A stretch of 64,000 nucleotides of DNA, from assembly GCA_947247005.1 (NCBI GenBank), contig OX365953.1, forward strand, positions 4,903,001 through 4,967,000. Direction: 5' to 3'. The notes under the pieces are model-generated. The model was not told the DNA's origin, searched no databases, and worked only from the letters and a program-made list of their open reading frames with translations. The position numbers and the translations under genes are program-made. Source of the DNA: Spisula solida (taxonomy: Eukaryota; Mollusca; Bivalvia; Venerida; Mactridae). Below are positions 33,730 through 48,000 of this stretch, piece by piece (within the stretch, counting starts at the first letter, position 1; every line of letters starts with the position of its first letter).

Positions 33730-36700
33730 ATGGCGACGTCATCCGTAATTGATGAGGTGAGTTGTTGTGTTTTACTTATTTTGATTGCATGTGATCAATT
33801 ATCGAGCGTAATCGTTGGATAAAATTTAAAACAATATATTAAATTGATCTTCGTTGTACTAGTAAGTGGTATACTACCAGCAATATCGGAGTATTATTAT
33901 GCGCTGTACGTTACGTAGTGGAGGGATCGTCTCAAAAGTCTGCGGAACGATCGAGATCTTGTCGATTACCGTTGTATCATTACGTGGATATTTCATTTGA
34001 CATATATTTACGTAGCAAATGCACCAAGGGTGGTGTAGATTCATTCAATTAAGACAGTAGACTTAGACAGTACCGTTTTGGATGTACGTATTTTAGAACA
34101 TTCTAAAGTTGTTCTAATGGCAATGCTGAAATGATCGAGAAGCTTACAAATCAACATATAATTGTTGTAGATCTAACCCAATGTGTTGAAATACAGATGT
34201 ATGCATTGATAATGTTTCAATTTGTTGGAACATTGATAAATACACAGTATAAAATAAGGCAAGAAAGAAAGGGAACTTGAAAAAAACTAGATCTACCGGG
34301 TGGGTAAGAGTGGTCACCTGTGTAGCCATTTAGATCTATGGGCCTATTACAAAATATTGTATACATAGCTTTCTGAAATTGTGATAGCCGTATCGCTCAC
34401 AATGCAAACAAATTAATGTGCGGTTCGAGACATATTTGTCAGGGGGGGATGATACCCACTACATAGGCGGATCAAAGGGGGGGCGGACCCGGCGTACGCC
34501 CCCCCCCCCTAAAATCGTCGGAGCCTAGGTAATTTATCATATTTTGGATGTAAGAATAATATTGATATGCAATTTTTTTTGCTCGCTTCGCTCGCGTCAA
34601 TAAAACAATAATCAATTTATTGATTTTAAGTGAACTTAATGCTGTATGCAAGCAACAAGATATGGCTGATTGGTAGCATGGTGCCAAACATTGGCTACAG
34701 AGATTCTTGCACATTAAAAATGTCTGACAAGTCATAAATGATTAATACAGTTGGCTTGATTTTCTAATAAACCTGTCATTTTCATTAAAAAAAGATATCT
34801 CAGAATGCAGCTGACGAATTCTGTGGTTCTTTTTAGAACGTCACGAGGCAGAAAGCCACTGGACCTCCTAGTCGCTGGATCCCAAGTATTTCACATTTCC
34901 ACTTGAACAAAAGTGAAGCCCTGGATTTGGCAGGGTATGCTGCTCAGATAGACAGTGCATTTGTTCTTCGTGACGTATTCACAGCAGCTTTATATCAATG
35001 AATATTATCCAGTCGATTATCGTTAGTCCTGGCTATATAAACAACGATTTTTCTGTCTCGTTTCGCTCGCTGTAGATCTACGCAAATTCAATGAAAGTTT
35101 TTGATTTATCAATGAGTTTGTTGGGTATGCTGCTCAGAAAAATACTGATTTTTTCCAATTCTTACAATTACTAAATCAGTGAATATTACCAAGTGATAAG
35201 TGTGTGGTGTTTGCTGCTGAAATAGATGATTGCATTTTTTTTCTTGCTCGCTCCGCTCGCACAACCTCTATCAGTTAAGTTTGTCAAGTAGGGAATGAGT
35301 ATGCGGGATATGCTGCTCAAATAATGCTTATATTCTTGCTCGCCTTACTCTCACATTAACTTTATCAATGAATATTATAAGATGAAGAACGAAACTGTGT
35401 GGAATGCTTCTCAGAGATACATTTTTTCTTCCTAATCCTGGATCCGCCCCTGCACCATATAATTTTTGACAGTAACGGCTCAGGGTGTCAACAAATTATT
35501 TCTCTTTGACTATTGACTAAAAATATATAAACTTAAATATGTAAAAATAATTACGATTGTCACGAATTGATCACAACTCCAGAGGTGTGGAACTGAAGGC
35601 ATAATATAAATATGGTATTGGCTGTAGTCAGTTTATATACTTGCATAATTTCTCAGATGGGGTCCAACCAGAATATTTTTCTCATAAAAGGGTCAAACTC
35701 AGTCATGAACAACCAATGTAAATACATAAGCATTAAATAACCACATTTTTGCCAAAATTTGATGTGACGTCTTGAGACTGGATCTACGCATGGGCAATAC
35801 AACTGGGCAGCAATATGTTTTTTGCACAAGTTCATCTTCGTCCCCTCATCTTCGTCTCACCCTTCCGGGGTCTGTACTCACATAATAATAATTATGCATT
35901 TATGAAAACATGCTGATTTTTAATCATTACACACTGATTTTTGGTCAGAGTGACTGTGTGGAATAAATGTTTAAAAACATTGGTATATGTATAATTATAT
36001 CATTTCAGGAAAATCTTCCAAGTAGATCTAGAGGAAAACGAACGAGATTGATGCTAGATTTTGAGGATTGTGACACAACGGTAAAAATAAATACCTATTT
36101 TGATAGTTTCTTACCATGGTTACGTAGAACACTCAATGATCACACTATCAGAAGCAATATAAGTACATGTACATATCATTTACCAGGGACTATAGTCACT
36201 GATTTAATTTTTAAACATTGTTAAGTTCATTACAAATACCAATTATACATTTAAAAATTTATCACATTCAGTATAGTGTCCACCTGAGCATTTGTGATGA
36301 TAATATTATTATGTGCCTTTGATTCAGATCTCTATGTGCATAAAAGGAGTTGTATAATGACATTACTAAGTTTCAAACATATTCCATGTTTAAGGATGAC
36401 AGTTAGTTTTGTAATAATACAGTAAGTTAACAAGTTCTTAGGTCTGAGCTGCATATCAATAAAGTGCTCACATTAGAGTACAATGTTATACTATGTGTTT
36501 TCCTTTATAAAAATGGAAATAGACGCTTCATTTGGGCTCACTGTTACAACATGATTAATATAATAATTGTATTTTCACTTTTTGCATTCATAGTGAGATA
36601 TTTACTTACCATTTATTTTTTACAGGAATCCCCAGCTTCCATCAGTGAGGATGATGACTACATACAACCTCGCAGAGTAAGAGGCAGAGGTAGAGGTAGA

Positions 36701-38650
36701 GGAAGGGGTCAGAGAGGGAGGAGGGTATTTCGAGGCAGACAGTTCGACGAAGATGAGGAGGATAGGTTGGTGCGTCTGCACCGAGATAGACAAGAAAGAG
36801 CAGATGTAAGTTTAGCATTGTTGCGTCAAATATATTGCTATACAACGTAAACAGAAATGTTTTCAAACAAGCTCTGCTACAAATGAAACTTGCTTCCAGC
36901 AAAACCAAAACATCTGACACTGCCATTGTTTTAATATTATCTCGGAGAAACGTGTATGTGAGTAATTGTGATTGCAAGGTGGTCGAGTGGGTAACGCTCC
37001 TGACTATGGATCAAGAGTTTCATGGCACAAATCTCTGATGGAGCACTTGCTCATTTATAAAACGCTTTTCAGTGTTTCCTGCCCAACATTAGGCAAACTG
37101 GTTGAAAACTCAGAGGTATGATTTTGCAGGTATCAGTGCTTTACACCATTCACTGTCTCAGTCAAATCTATAAACAATTGTGGTGAATGAATAATAATCA
37201 TAACTTGGTAATTATGATCAACACATACTTTTATGCTGCACATATATATATATATAGATGGATACAGCTAATTTTCTCAGGATAGCTAGGTTGAGATCAG
37301 TTGGGGTTCTTCACCACTTTTTTACATGATGACCTTATTTTACAAGTGTTACACAATGCAAGGTTGAATCATCCATAGATGGAGATCATGTCTCTGTACC
37401 CACTATGTACCCAGCTATTTTAACATAATCAACAAAAATATACATTTCCAGGATTTAATCGAGCAAATGACGGAGGAGGAAAGAAAAGACCTTTTGAAGA
37501 GTTTAGCTGCTAGACAACCAGCCGTCATTCTTGATGTGGCTGGTATTTTGTCTGCACGCCAGCCAGACCCTGATCCCCAGCCAACAGAAGCAACACATCC
37601 AAGTTGGTGTGTCTGCACCAGATGTCCCCAGATGGATAGGGATGAAGACAAGTTGTGCTGTGGTATGGCACCACCATTATGCAACAGTTTAAGACCGGTA
37701 CTTATTTTTCTTGTTAAGAACTCCACTCGATAAGCATAATTTTTTATAATGATAAGATTTCAGCAGGGTTGAACTCATTTCAAAATCCACTTTACTTTAC
37801 TACAGTGCAGGTGCTCATTTGTTATTACTGTTGATGTCAATGTAGTGTTAGTTAATGGTTTCAGCTGAAAAGGACTCAGGATTATAAGCCTCAAACGTGG
37901 AATGCCTATTTTTTTCACGTGTTATTATATGAAATAATCAATATCGATGGTCAATTAATCTTCTCTAATGACTCCATTATAGACTTTTAGTAGTTAATAA
38001 TGGACAAGCGGCGACTTTTGCCTGGTGGTTAAGTGTGATGGGTTAGTAACCCTGAAATCTGGGTTCTGTTGTAATCTCAAATGAAAATTCGATAATATTG
38101 ATTATGTGGAGAAGTTACTGGTTGCATGTAGAAGAGTCAGTATAAGGGCTGGTCACAGTACCGTAAAACTGGTTATGTGAATCCGCTGCCATATATAACT
38201 ACGGTAAAACTTGTTGAGAAAGACTTTACCAAAGTTTACCAACAAACACTTTGAATATGCATATTATTTCTTATCATGTATAAACATAACACAAAACAGT
38301 ATCTTTCATGGGCACATATCTTAAATGTCAATTCAGTACTAAATGATGCATTGTTTCCTTCTATTGTTATTTTCTAGGAAATGGATTTAGTCATTACCGA
38401 CCCCCTGACCCTACATTTACAGCAGACGTTCAGAAATGATGTCTTCGCATACCAAGCACAGACAACTGAGGACACCAACAGAGCTTTTCGTCATGCCGCG
38501 TACAGGCAGTATGTACTGTGGGTCTTTGGTCGCCTACAAAGGGACGATAGGCGAACTGTCCCTGCATGTTGTGTACAACTGATTAGGGCAAAATTTCCTA
38601 GCCCAAATGATAATTATACTGGGTTCATACCTGCTAGACTAGGTAATTAA
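33730..38650 (+). CDS. Free-standing P2X7-ballast-domain (P2RX7_C) protein with RG-rich region
   Basis: Five exons, all phase 0: 33730-33756, 36009-36080, 36626-36805, 37452-37697, 38378-38650, giving 265 aa. Residues 49-65 are an RG-repeat tract framed by acidic stretches. Residues 94-127 are probably helical (DLIEQMTEEERKDLLKSL). From 142 to the end it matches the cysteine-rich cytoplasmic ballast domain of vertebrate P2X7: SWCVCTRC (C146, C148, C151), CC at 162-163, C170, the HAAYRQYVLW-FGR block (214-227), PACC (237-240) and YTGF (255-258). In P2X7 this domain binds zinc through its cysteines and guanine nucleotide. No membrane segment or signal peptide is present, so it is not a channel, and the RG tract suggests nucleic-acid contact (inference). 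An AATAAA overlaps the stop codon (38649-38654). A possible cassette exon lies at 34837-34974. Confidence 0.88.
34460..35460. repeat. Diverged repeat array within intron 1 of the ballast-domain gene
   Basis: Five to six units of about 120-190 bp repeat two signatures: GCTCGCTTCGCTCGC (with CCG variants) and GGGTATGCTGCTCAG. The block is bounded by GGCGGATCAAAGGGG at the left and the inverse-like GGATCCGCCCC at the right, suggesting a distinct inserted element with internal tandem repeats. Confidence 0.65.
36970..37060 (+). repeat. tRNA-like SINE fragment
   Basis: AAGGTGGTCGAGTGGGTAAC with GCTCCTGACTATGGATCAAG has the look of a tRNA A-box and anticodon-stem region. The B-box is degraded. It lies in intron 3 of the ballast-domain gene. 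Confidence 0.35.
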
Positions 38651-38832
38651 TAAAATTGTGTCCATGTAACATGGTTGACCCCCAAAAGAACCTTTATGTT
38701 CATCAATACAGTGCAGTTGTTGATCTGTGAAAGTTTGAAGAAATTCTACTCAACTGTTTGTGAGGAGTTTAACAAAGAAACTAGGAATTCAGTAGATGGT
38801 CACTCAAGGTACATTCATGAGAATTCATATTG

Positions 38833-39190
38833 AATATGGTATAGGGTCTGCCAATGAACATTTCTGTGGAATTATATTGAACTCAAACAAGCAGATTCCG
38901 AGAAGATTTTTGAAGTTTTCTGTTGGTGTCCTCAGCTTGGTGCGCGATCAACAATTAAACTAGGAATATGGTATAGGGTCAGTCAATGAACATTCCTGTG
39001 GAATTATATTGAAATCGGACAAGCAGCTTCAGAGAAGAAGATTTTTGAAGTTTTCTGTTGGTGTCCTCAGCTTGGTGCGCGATCAACAATTAAACTAGGA
39101 ATATGGTATAGCGTCAGCCAATGTACATTCCTGTGGAATTATATTGAAATCGGACAAGCAGCTTCAGAGAAGATTTTAAAAGTTTTCTAT
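38833..39190. repeat. Tandem triplicate, about 133-bp unit
   Basis: Three units share AATATGGTATAGGGTC, TGTGGAATTATATTGAA and, in the first two, CCTCAGCTTGGTGCGCGATC. Copies two and three are most alike. It is non-coding. Confidence 0.8.
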
Positions 39191-41087
39191 ATAGCCATAT
39201 AGTGGACATTCAACGCAATTGCTAACTCCCTTGTTAACAGGAAATATCACTGAACGTGATGAAAAGCCCCAGAAACTGCTTGACACAGTCAGATATGCAC
39301 AACTAGACTTGGTACTGATCGGTCATGCAAAGTTTCATTGAAATCCAACCATTGGTTGCTGAGAATTAGCACAGACAAATTTATCAGTCTTAAACATCAA
39401 AGGGCTATAACTTCCTTAAAATTAATAAGATTGAAGTATGCACAACTAGACTAGGTACTGATCATTCGTGCAGTTTCGTTGAAATCCGACCATTTGTAAC
39501 AGAGAAATAGCGCGGACAAAATGTATAAGGTAAAAAAACAAACGGCCATATCTACCTTAAAATTGACCCGACCAACGTGTGCCGACAATATGCACAACAA
39601 GACTTGGTATTGATCGTCCATACAAAGTTTCGTTGAAATCCTACCAATGGTTACAGAGAAATAGCGTGGACAAAATTATACAGATCAACCAGCCAACCTC
39701 AAGCATGACTTCAATATAGCCCCATATACTATGTATATAGGGGGTATAGTGTGGTGGGAATAAAAGATTGTGGATCAGTGCAATATATTGAATAACTCTA
39801 TGCAGATGATATTTATAAATTAAACCAGTTTTAATTATCACGTTATATTGGTATTTCTTGTTCATTTCATAAACTATTGGGTAGATTTTGACCACTGTTT
39901 GGTCATGTATATTTTTAAATTAAACTGAACTTTACGCTTCATACATAGCACTGCCTTTTCCTTTATTGGACTATGTCCAAGCTAACAAATTAAGCATTAT
40001 GTGTGACACAATAAATACATTCTGAACTTTTTTAAATGCCTAATATTGAATTATGCTAATAGAAGCATAAAGTTCAGATTATGTCTAAAGCTACACTGGT
40101 ATTTGTAGTTGGAAGGCATAAAGCATCTGACATAAAACTCTGAATAACAATAACTGCTTGCAAAAAGAAATGTATATCTTTTCATTTTTCATAATCATAT
40201 ATTTCTACATTATTTATTAGTAAATGCTGCAAGTCATTTTTATATCTGATGATAGAATGTTGAAAAAGGTTTTATATGTATTATTATCAGTAACTTCATG
40301 CATATTTGAACAGGATATACAATTCTTTTTGCACCAATATAATTTGTACATGATGCGCCAACTGTTGTACACAAAAAATACTACAACAATGAAGTATTTG
40401 CAATGTTTTATCTTCATAAAGAGAAAAGCCAACAACACAATTATATCATACATAAAGAAAACAGTCCAAAGTGATTGAGAAAGCAAATGCCCATCCTGAA
40501 ATTTTCTACATTAATAATATTCTAGGCGGACTTCGAAAATTCTTTGTTGGTGTTGCCCTCGCTACCTACTTGCAAAACATTTCTGGTTTTTTACTTGCAT
40601 GGGAAGTTATTACAATATCCGAGTATGTAGGACAAATGGACCATAAGCCAGAGGACTTGCAATTTAGGAATAATTTGAATGCTACGACCTAGCTTTCGAC
40701 TTCAAATGACTCAGTAGCATATATTTCCCTACCTACCCACATGGGCTATATCAGGTCAGGAGACTCCAAGCAAAGATTTATTCAGGTCAGTCTCAAATGA
40801 CGACTACAGTTGATACATAAAACAAAGGGGCCTTCAGATCGCTCATCTTATCAGTTTTGGACCAAACACGACCAATCAAGTTGGCCCTCAATCAATAATT
40901 TTCGATAAACACCATAGCGTCTATATTACATGCAGGCGCTCAGGTTGCTTAACCAAAATAACTAGTTTTATCCCTGGATGAATCATATTAAACATGACCT
41001 AGATGACATCAAGAAATTATGACCAACTTCCACAAAGGTCCAGAGGAAACTGTGGCACCTACTGTATGCATAAGGTTTCCAAAGAGT

Positions 41088-41427
41088 TAGGCCGAACTTA
41101 AAATATTCTTTGTTTCCCCATCCCGACCCTAGCAGATTTAGAATGAGTAGGTAGGTAGGGTAAATATTTGTTTTAATTGTTTCAGTATGATAGTTATTGG
41201 TTAAAGCATAAAAATAATGAAATTTAGAATTAACTCAAAGGTGAAAATCAACAATCCTAAATTTAGTCGTAAAAAAGAAGCCAGTAAACAAAAAAATAAA
41301 ATTTTCACTTCCAATTTTTAATAAAAATAATATTATATTAATTTGGGCTATAAAATATTTTGGGTAGGGCCCTTTTTAATCGGGTAGGTAGGGGATGGGG
41401 AAACAAACAATATTTTATTTTAGGCCT
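41088..41427. mobile_element. MITE, TTAGGCCGAACTTAAAATAT termini (family F, copy 2)
   Basis: The same termini and interior as 23727-24079, with better-preserved inverted ends (right end TATTTTAGGCCTTA). It is nested inside the large Kolobok-like element. Confidence 0.75.
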
Positions 41428-42055
41428 TAAAGATAGAAAAATACAGCCTCTAATGCCAACATCTAGTTTCAACGATTTCACCTCATTCAATATAGATTTA
41501 TTAGAGATGAGCATTGTGGTTAAGTTTCAAAATGATCCTGAAGGTCAAAACTGAGACTGTCTGTAAACTGTGACCAATGTGTGATCTAATACATAAGACA
41601 GCACATTACCGGTATATACACTTATTGTTATTACGAACCATGTACCAACAATTCAATATCTGATTCGGGTAACGCTACAAGTGAGAACCAACAAGTGACT
41701 TAATTTTATCAGCTTCTAGATTGACAAAACATAACAATCAATACAAAGCCTGAATGAAGTGTATAAAAATATATTTTACAGATTACAATTTTGCCAGTAT
41801 GTGCTGATATTAATTACATCTGTGAGAAAGTTTGATGAAAATCAGATGGAGGGGAAAATATGTTTGTAAAACTTGACTGTCCCCTTGTAGCCATATTAAG
41901 GTCAGTGCTTCTTAGACCTATAAATTACCATAAACCTGAGTCATAACAAAAGTAATGGCTGTGCAGAGTTTGTTATTTGGAAGAGTTTATGGTTTTGTCC
42001 TAGTTTCATTAAGTTCTATATCGACACAAAATCCGTACAGATGATCAATAATTAA

Positions 42056-45000
42056 TCAATTCTTTTTAATTCTCGCAACCAGGCTTTCTGCCAGAGAGGC
42101 TGTTGATTTTGGAGAAACAGGAGCGATAGTCAAGGATATCCTCTTGGGGTCATGTTCTCCCACTATAACTTTCGACCTCAAAGCTTGTTCTTTGGCACAG
42201 AATTGTCCAGCTATTTTCACCAGCAACTCCTTTATGTAAATATACTGCTTTACTTCTTTGACTGGATGAACAGTCCAATTGCTTGCGGCTTTTGAGTATG
42301 TCCTTTTCCATCTAAATGAGAAAAAAAACTTGTACTGATACTAGAATTATGCAAACGTATGTTGAATATAAATACAGACAACTATTAGGACAAGATTACT
42401 TGCAATTACTGCCAATGCGAAAGGTTTGGATATTCTAGCACACAAATTAAGAACTTGTCCAGTTTACTCATAAACAGATGACATAATTCAGGAGTGCTTC
42501 TATAACATGTCGCAAATCATGCATAAAACTAGGATTTTTCAAGTTTTTTTTCAAGGTAGAATTTGTATATTCAAGGCATTTTTACCAAGGTCAAGTTGTT
42601 CAATTTTGACTTCGTGCTCCATTAACATGACAATTACTGCCATCACCACTACTGCTTTAGTAAAGCATGTCTCTTCTCTTTCACCAACACATATGCAGAT
42701 AATGATTCATTTACACTTCTATGTAAATTCAAGGCTGTTTGCTTAAATTCAAGGATTTTCAGCTAAATTCAAGTACCATCTTGGCATTTCTTGAAGGCAG
42801 CACTTAATTAGATTACTTTTCAAGGTTGAAACCAACTTTCAAGGCCTGTGCGAACCTTGTGTACACAAAGAAAGATAGATAAATCACTGGACAAATATCA
42901 CATGCAATGCTTGTACTGTTGCAAATCAGGCAAAACCTAAAGCAAAGACATGCTGCACACTATAACATAGACAATATCTTGTAAGTAACTACAGAGGAAC
43001 TGTTTTCTGGGGTTCAACCTGTTTTCAGAAAGATAAATATCTTGGAAAATGTATCAAGCTATATATATTTACTTGGGATTTCCATCTTTGTCCAACACTT
43101 GACTTCTATGTAGATGTTTAGTATAATCAATGGCAGCAAGTTGACATCGACATTTATACACAGCATAGCTGAAAATATAAAACATTATATACAAAATGTT
43201 TAAAGTGCTTGGTACAAAACAAAATCACAAAAGCCAACAAGAGCTGTTTGTAAAACACATATGCCCCATGGCAACCCAACAGTCAGAAATAGTAAAGGTC
43301 ACAATGCCATTGACCTTTGACCTACTGACCCCACACTCAATAAGGGTCATCTACTGGTTATAAACAACCTCCATGTTACGTTTGAAGATCCTAGTGCAAA
43401 ATGTTCTTGAGTTATTGAACAGAAATCATTTGAACAGTCAGAAACTGACATCAAAACGACTGACCATGACATGACATTATAGTTTTTTTATAGAAAGTAT
43501 TCCCGTATAAATTTCATTAGAAGTAAAAGAACTTGCGTTACCTAAATGCGTTCCTTTTTGGTGCATACATCAGTACATGATTATTGAACGATTCTAGTTC
43601 AGATGTAGTTCTGAAAATAAAATTTCTAATTATAACAGCATTTAATATTTTCATAATTTGTTCACATTTTTTTTAGGAAATATGCATCACTTTGGAAAGG
43701 AACCTGGTAGTCAGTAACCAACACACAATGTTTTCCCCAAGCCTAGTTAAATTGTATTGGCATATGGAACTCATTTGTACAGGGTTTGCCAATTAAATTT
43801 GTTCAGAGACACTGACTGCCTATGGTAATGAGCCAAAATGGATATTGGCTGTTTGTGGTGGGGTAAGTTAGTGCCCGTTCGTGATTGATGTCTCAAATGA
43901 CCACTTATAAGTTATAGCATCTTTTAACAAACAAGAGCTGTCAGGGACGGGTGATGCTCCCCGTTGGATGTTTGTCACAGAAAAAAGACTCCAGAAATAT
44001 GCAAAAGAGAGTTATGGTTCTTTGGCACAGCACTATAACTTAATGAGATTTATTCAACTATGAAGTTTCAAATTGATTTCTCGAATACTGGATGAGTTAT
44101 GGCCCGGACAAGAATAAAGTATGAAAAATTTCAAAGGGGAATAACTCATTAAAATTTGCAACAAAGAGTTATGGTTCTTATGCTCTGCACTTCGTCTTAC
44201 TGAGATCTATTCACCCATGAAGTTTTAATATTGATAACTCTTATACTTTTCAAGTTATGGCCCGGACAAAAATATGGACGGACAAAGCGGCAACTATATG
44301 CTCCCCCGATTTTTCGGGGAGCATAACAAGAGGGACATACGCCCTAAAGCGCTTACCTGATGACTAGCAGTTGAGGCAGAATTAGTATTCATTATGATAT
44401 AGCTTAATATTTGATGCAGATTTTACAAATACACACTTCATGGCCAGGTTTTGTAAAGATGAGGTAAAAAATGTCACCTCCAGATTATAAACAAGGATTT
44501 CGTTGATGTGATCTGGTGACCTAGTTTTTTTATCTCAGATGACCCAGTTACGAACTTGATATGTTTCATCGAGGCAAACATTGTGACCAAGTTTCATAAA
44601 GATTAGGTAAACAAGAGGGCACAAAGGGCCCTAGGTCGCTCACCTGTCGTCGTAGTGCATGCAAGCCCTGTAATTTGACATAGTGACCTCACACTAGTTA
44701 CCTAGCTTTTGGCCTCAGATGACCAAGTTTCATAAAGATTAGGTTAAAATTGTGACCTCTAGTGACTACACAAGGTTTTTTCATGATTTGACCTTGTGAT
44801 CTAGTTTTTGACCCGAGATAACCCAACATCGAACATGACCTAGATTGTGTTGAGATGATCATTATGACCAAGTTTCATACAGATTAGGCCGAAAGTGTAA
44901 CCTCTAGAGAGGGCACAACCCAATTGTTGACGGACGGACGAAGAGTGATCACAACAGCTCACTCGAGCTAAAAATGTGACCTCTAGAGTGTTAACATGGG

Positions 45001-48000
45001 TTTTATTCAATGTGACCTGGTGACCTAGTTTTTGACCCCAGATGACCCAGTTGTGAACTTGACCTAGAGTTGATAGAGATACACATGGTGACCAAGTTTC
45101 ATTAAGATTTTATAAAAACTGTGACCTATAGAGTGTTAACAAGGTTTTTCCATTATTAAATTTCGTGCTCTAGTTTTTGACATCAGGTGACCCAGTTACA
45201 AACTTGGCTTGGATTGTATAGAGACAAACATTGTGACCAAGTTTCATGAAGATTAAACAAAAACCGTGACCTCTAGAGTGTTAACAGTCCAATTGTTGAC
45301 GACGGACGGTGGACCCCAGACATAGGGCGATCACAGTAGCTCACCTTGAGAACTTCGTGCTTAGTTGAGCTAAAAACATAAATGTATGTTTATTGTAACA
45401 CCAACAACATAAAGTAGAGTCTAAGAAAATGATCATATGGTGTCACCAAAATCAAGCCTAAGTAAATGCTCGGCCAAACACAACTACTGTTACAAAGCCT
45501 GTCTACAAAGATGAATTGTTATTTTCCATTGTGAATTGGAAAGCTAATACTGGTACAAATTATGTAGTTGAAATAATGCGACTAAAAATACATACTGGCA
45601 TGTAACATAATATGGAAAGGTTCGCAATAGCCTCTTGTCCATCACTTGCTTTTCAAGGTCTTTGACAACCTGTGTAGAAGGCCTTAACCATGGTTTGTCG
45701 TCCCGGTCTTCAATTGGCCCATGGTCACATTGTCCTAGAGCCCAGCTATGACAGTTGGTGACATGTTTTAGTATGGACACCCATTTAGTCTGAAACAATC
45801 GTAAAACAAAAATATTCAGTATAACAAGAGAGCCACGCATATGAGACCATGGTTACTAAAAATAACACCTAATTTTACCCTGTGACCAACAAATGTATAC
45901 CAAACAGACATGAACAGGTAAAACTATCTTTTAAAGAGAAATCCTTAGCAATTTTATCAAAATCCAAATGATCTAAAAGTAGATAGTGTAAAACCTTGTA
46001 CTTGAAATAGTTTTTGACCCAACCAATGGTTCGTCATTGATCAAAAGCCATTTATCTAATTATTTGTGTTGAGGTCCCATATACCTTGATTCTAATATGA
46101 AGATAATAGACTTCTTAGAGCTTGTTCAACAGATACTTGTAATAGTTTTTCGTATGAAGAGCACTGAGAAATCCAAATTATTTTCCATTCTAACAGAAAT
46201 TGAAAACATATGCTAAGGAAATAATGACACTCACCTTCAGGTTTAAAACATTTCCATTGCATGTTTCAGCGCAGTGGAAGAAGTGATTGGTTATATCTTT
46301 TAGCCATGGTGTGAGAGCTGAATTTCCCTTTACAGCAGCAACCTAAATAAAGGGATTGTTACAGTCTAATGTTATGCCAAGTTACTGAATTTGTACAATA
46401 GTTCATTAGTAAGTCCACACCACCTTTCGGCCGCTATGTTCACTTAATTACACTAGGATATCCATGTTTTTTCTAACCTTGGGGATCGGGGCTATCAACC
46501 TTTAATCATGGGAGGACATGGCATACTAGTATTTATTACATGGGAACATGTTTTGAATTGCTAAACTTCTTTTTTGGGGTTAACTGCACTTTTTAGAAGG
46601 GCATATTTCGTTAGTCAACATGTTCCTGATGAATTAAAGATCCAAACACATGTTTAGATCTTTGGATGAATAATAAAGAAATGAACTTTTGGCAGTCTAA
46701 TCTCCCACAGTATTTAATGTATAATGTAATAGAAACAGAATATACACCAGAGGTTCTGACAATGGTCTATGACACAGGCACAAACTGTGTATTTGCAATC
46801 TGTGTCAGTTTATAGCAAACTCACAGTATAAATTATTTGACTTTGAAACCACTGGTTGACACCATTGATGAACAAGAAAGATCACTGAATGTGATGAATA
46901 TCCCAGATATACTGCTTGACACCATAAAATTTGCATGGACACAGTTTATTTATATAAGTGTAAAAAGGGCTGTAACTGCCTTAAAATTGGTTGGTCCGAC
47001 CAGCGTGTGCCCACGATACACAACTAGACTTGCTACTTATCTGTCATGTAAAGTTTCGTTGAAATCCGACCAATGGTTACAGAGAAATAGCTTGGACAAA
47101 GTTTGCACAGACAACCAACCTCAAGCATGACTCATTAGCCCTCATATACTATGTATCTGGGGGTATAATAATTTTAACAATGCACCAACAAACCATTATG
47201 TTATATTCCCCAAACCAGTCAATACAGTAAATAATATAACATGCCAACATGCAGCTTGTTTGAAAATAATTATGGAATACCAGTAAATTTCATCTGCATG
47301 GATTGTGATATATGCATTCAAATGTGTTAAATTTCAGAAGTAAACACAATACGCCCTTTGTAGAGTGGCCCACTGTACAACAACAACCTCTCAATAACAA
47401 CACCTTCTCAATTTCACTTAGCTGATATTTACTCTAACCTCAATCTTCATCTCTGTATAGCAACATCCTCTATACAATGGACAATCATTGCAGCTCCCAA
47501 CTCAGTACCGATAAAAAAAATATTTTACTCACCTTGGTCATTTTTTTCCCGAGATTTTTTGCCCCATGCCACATATCATAGCTGTGTCGCACTTCAGGAT
47601 AGGACGTCCCTATAAAAAAAACAGAATAGTAAATATACCAGCTTAAAAATATTCAGTACAAAAAAAGTGGAAATCGTAAATAAATTGCTTATTTCCCTTC
47701 ATTGACATTGTATTACTAGAAAATACTACATGTATATATGATATGTGTTACTTATTAACAGTTATATTGGACAGAATGGCTGACTTTTCTGTTCTGGTCA
47801 CTTAAATCACCCATAAATATTTATCCTGCTTAAAAATTTGGTTTTATGAGAGTAGGCAAGGTGGTATTAAAAGGATACATACATTTTGTTCTTATTGGCA
47901 TTGTGCTTTCTAAGATATTTAGCGTTTATGGGGTCCAACCCGATCGCAAACCCATTATAACACCCCATGTGTGTCGCTCCAGTTTTTCTATAAATATATA

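Larger units (their letters stand above)
38651..42055. other. Intergenic region between the two convergent transposon genes
   Basis: No exon recognised. Holds a 130-bp unit repeated three times (38833-39190), family-D repeat sequence (39280-39700), AT-rich sequence, and a family-F MITE (41088-41427). Confidence 0.5.

Noticed and set aside
33730..38650. A true P2X purinergic receptor
   Set aside because: No transmembrane segments or extracellular ATP-binding ectodomain are encoded. Only the cytoplasmic ballast domain is present.
46837..47130. 97-codon plus-strand frame
   Set aside because: Lies wholly in a dispersed repeat also present at 39280-39700 and elsewhere.
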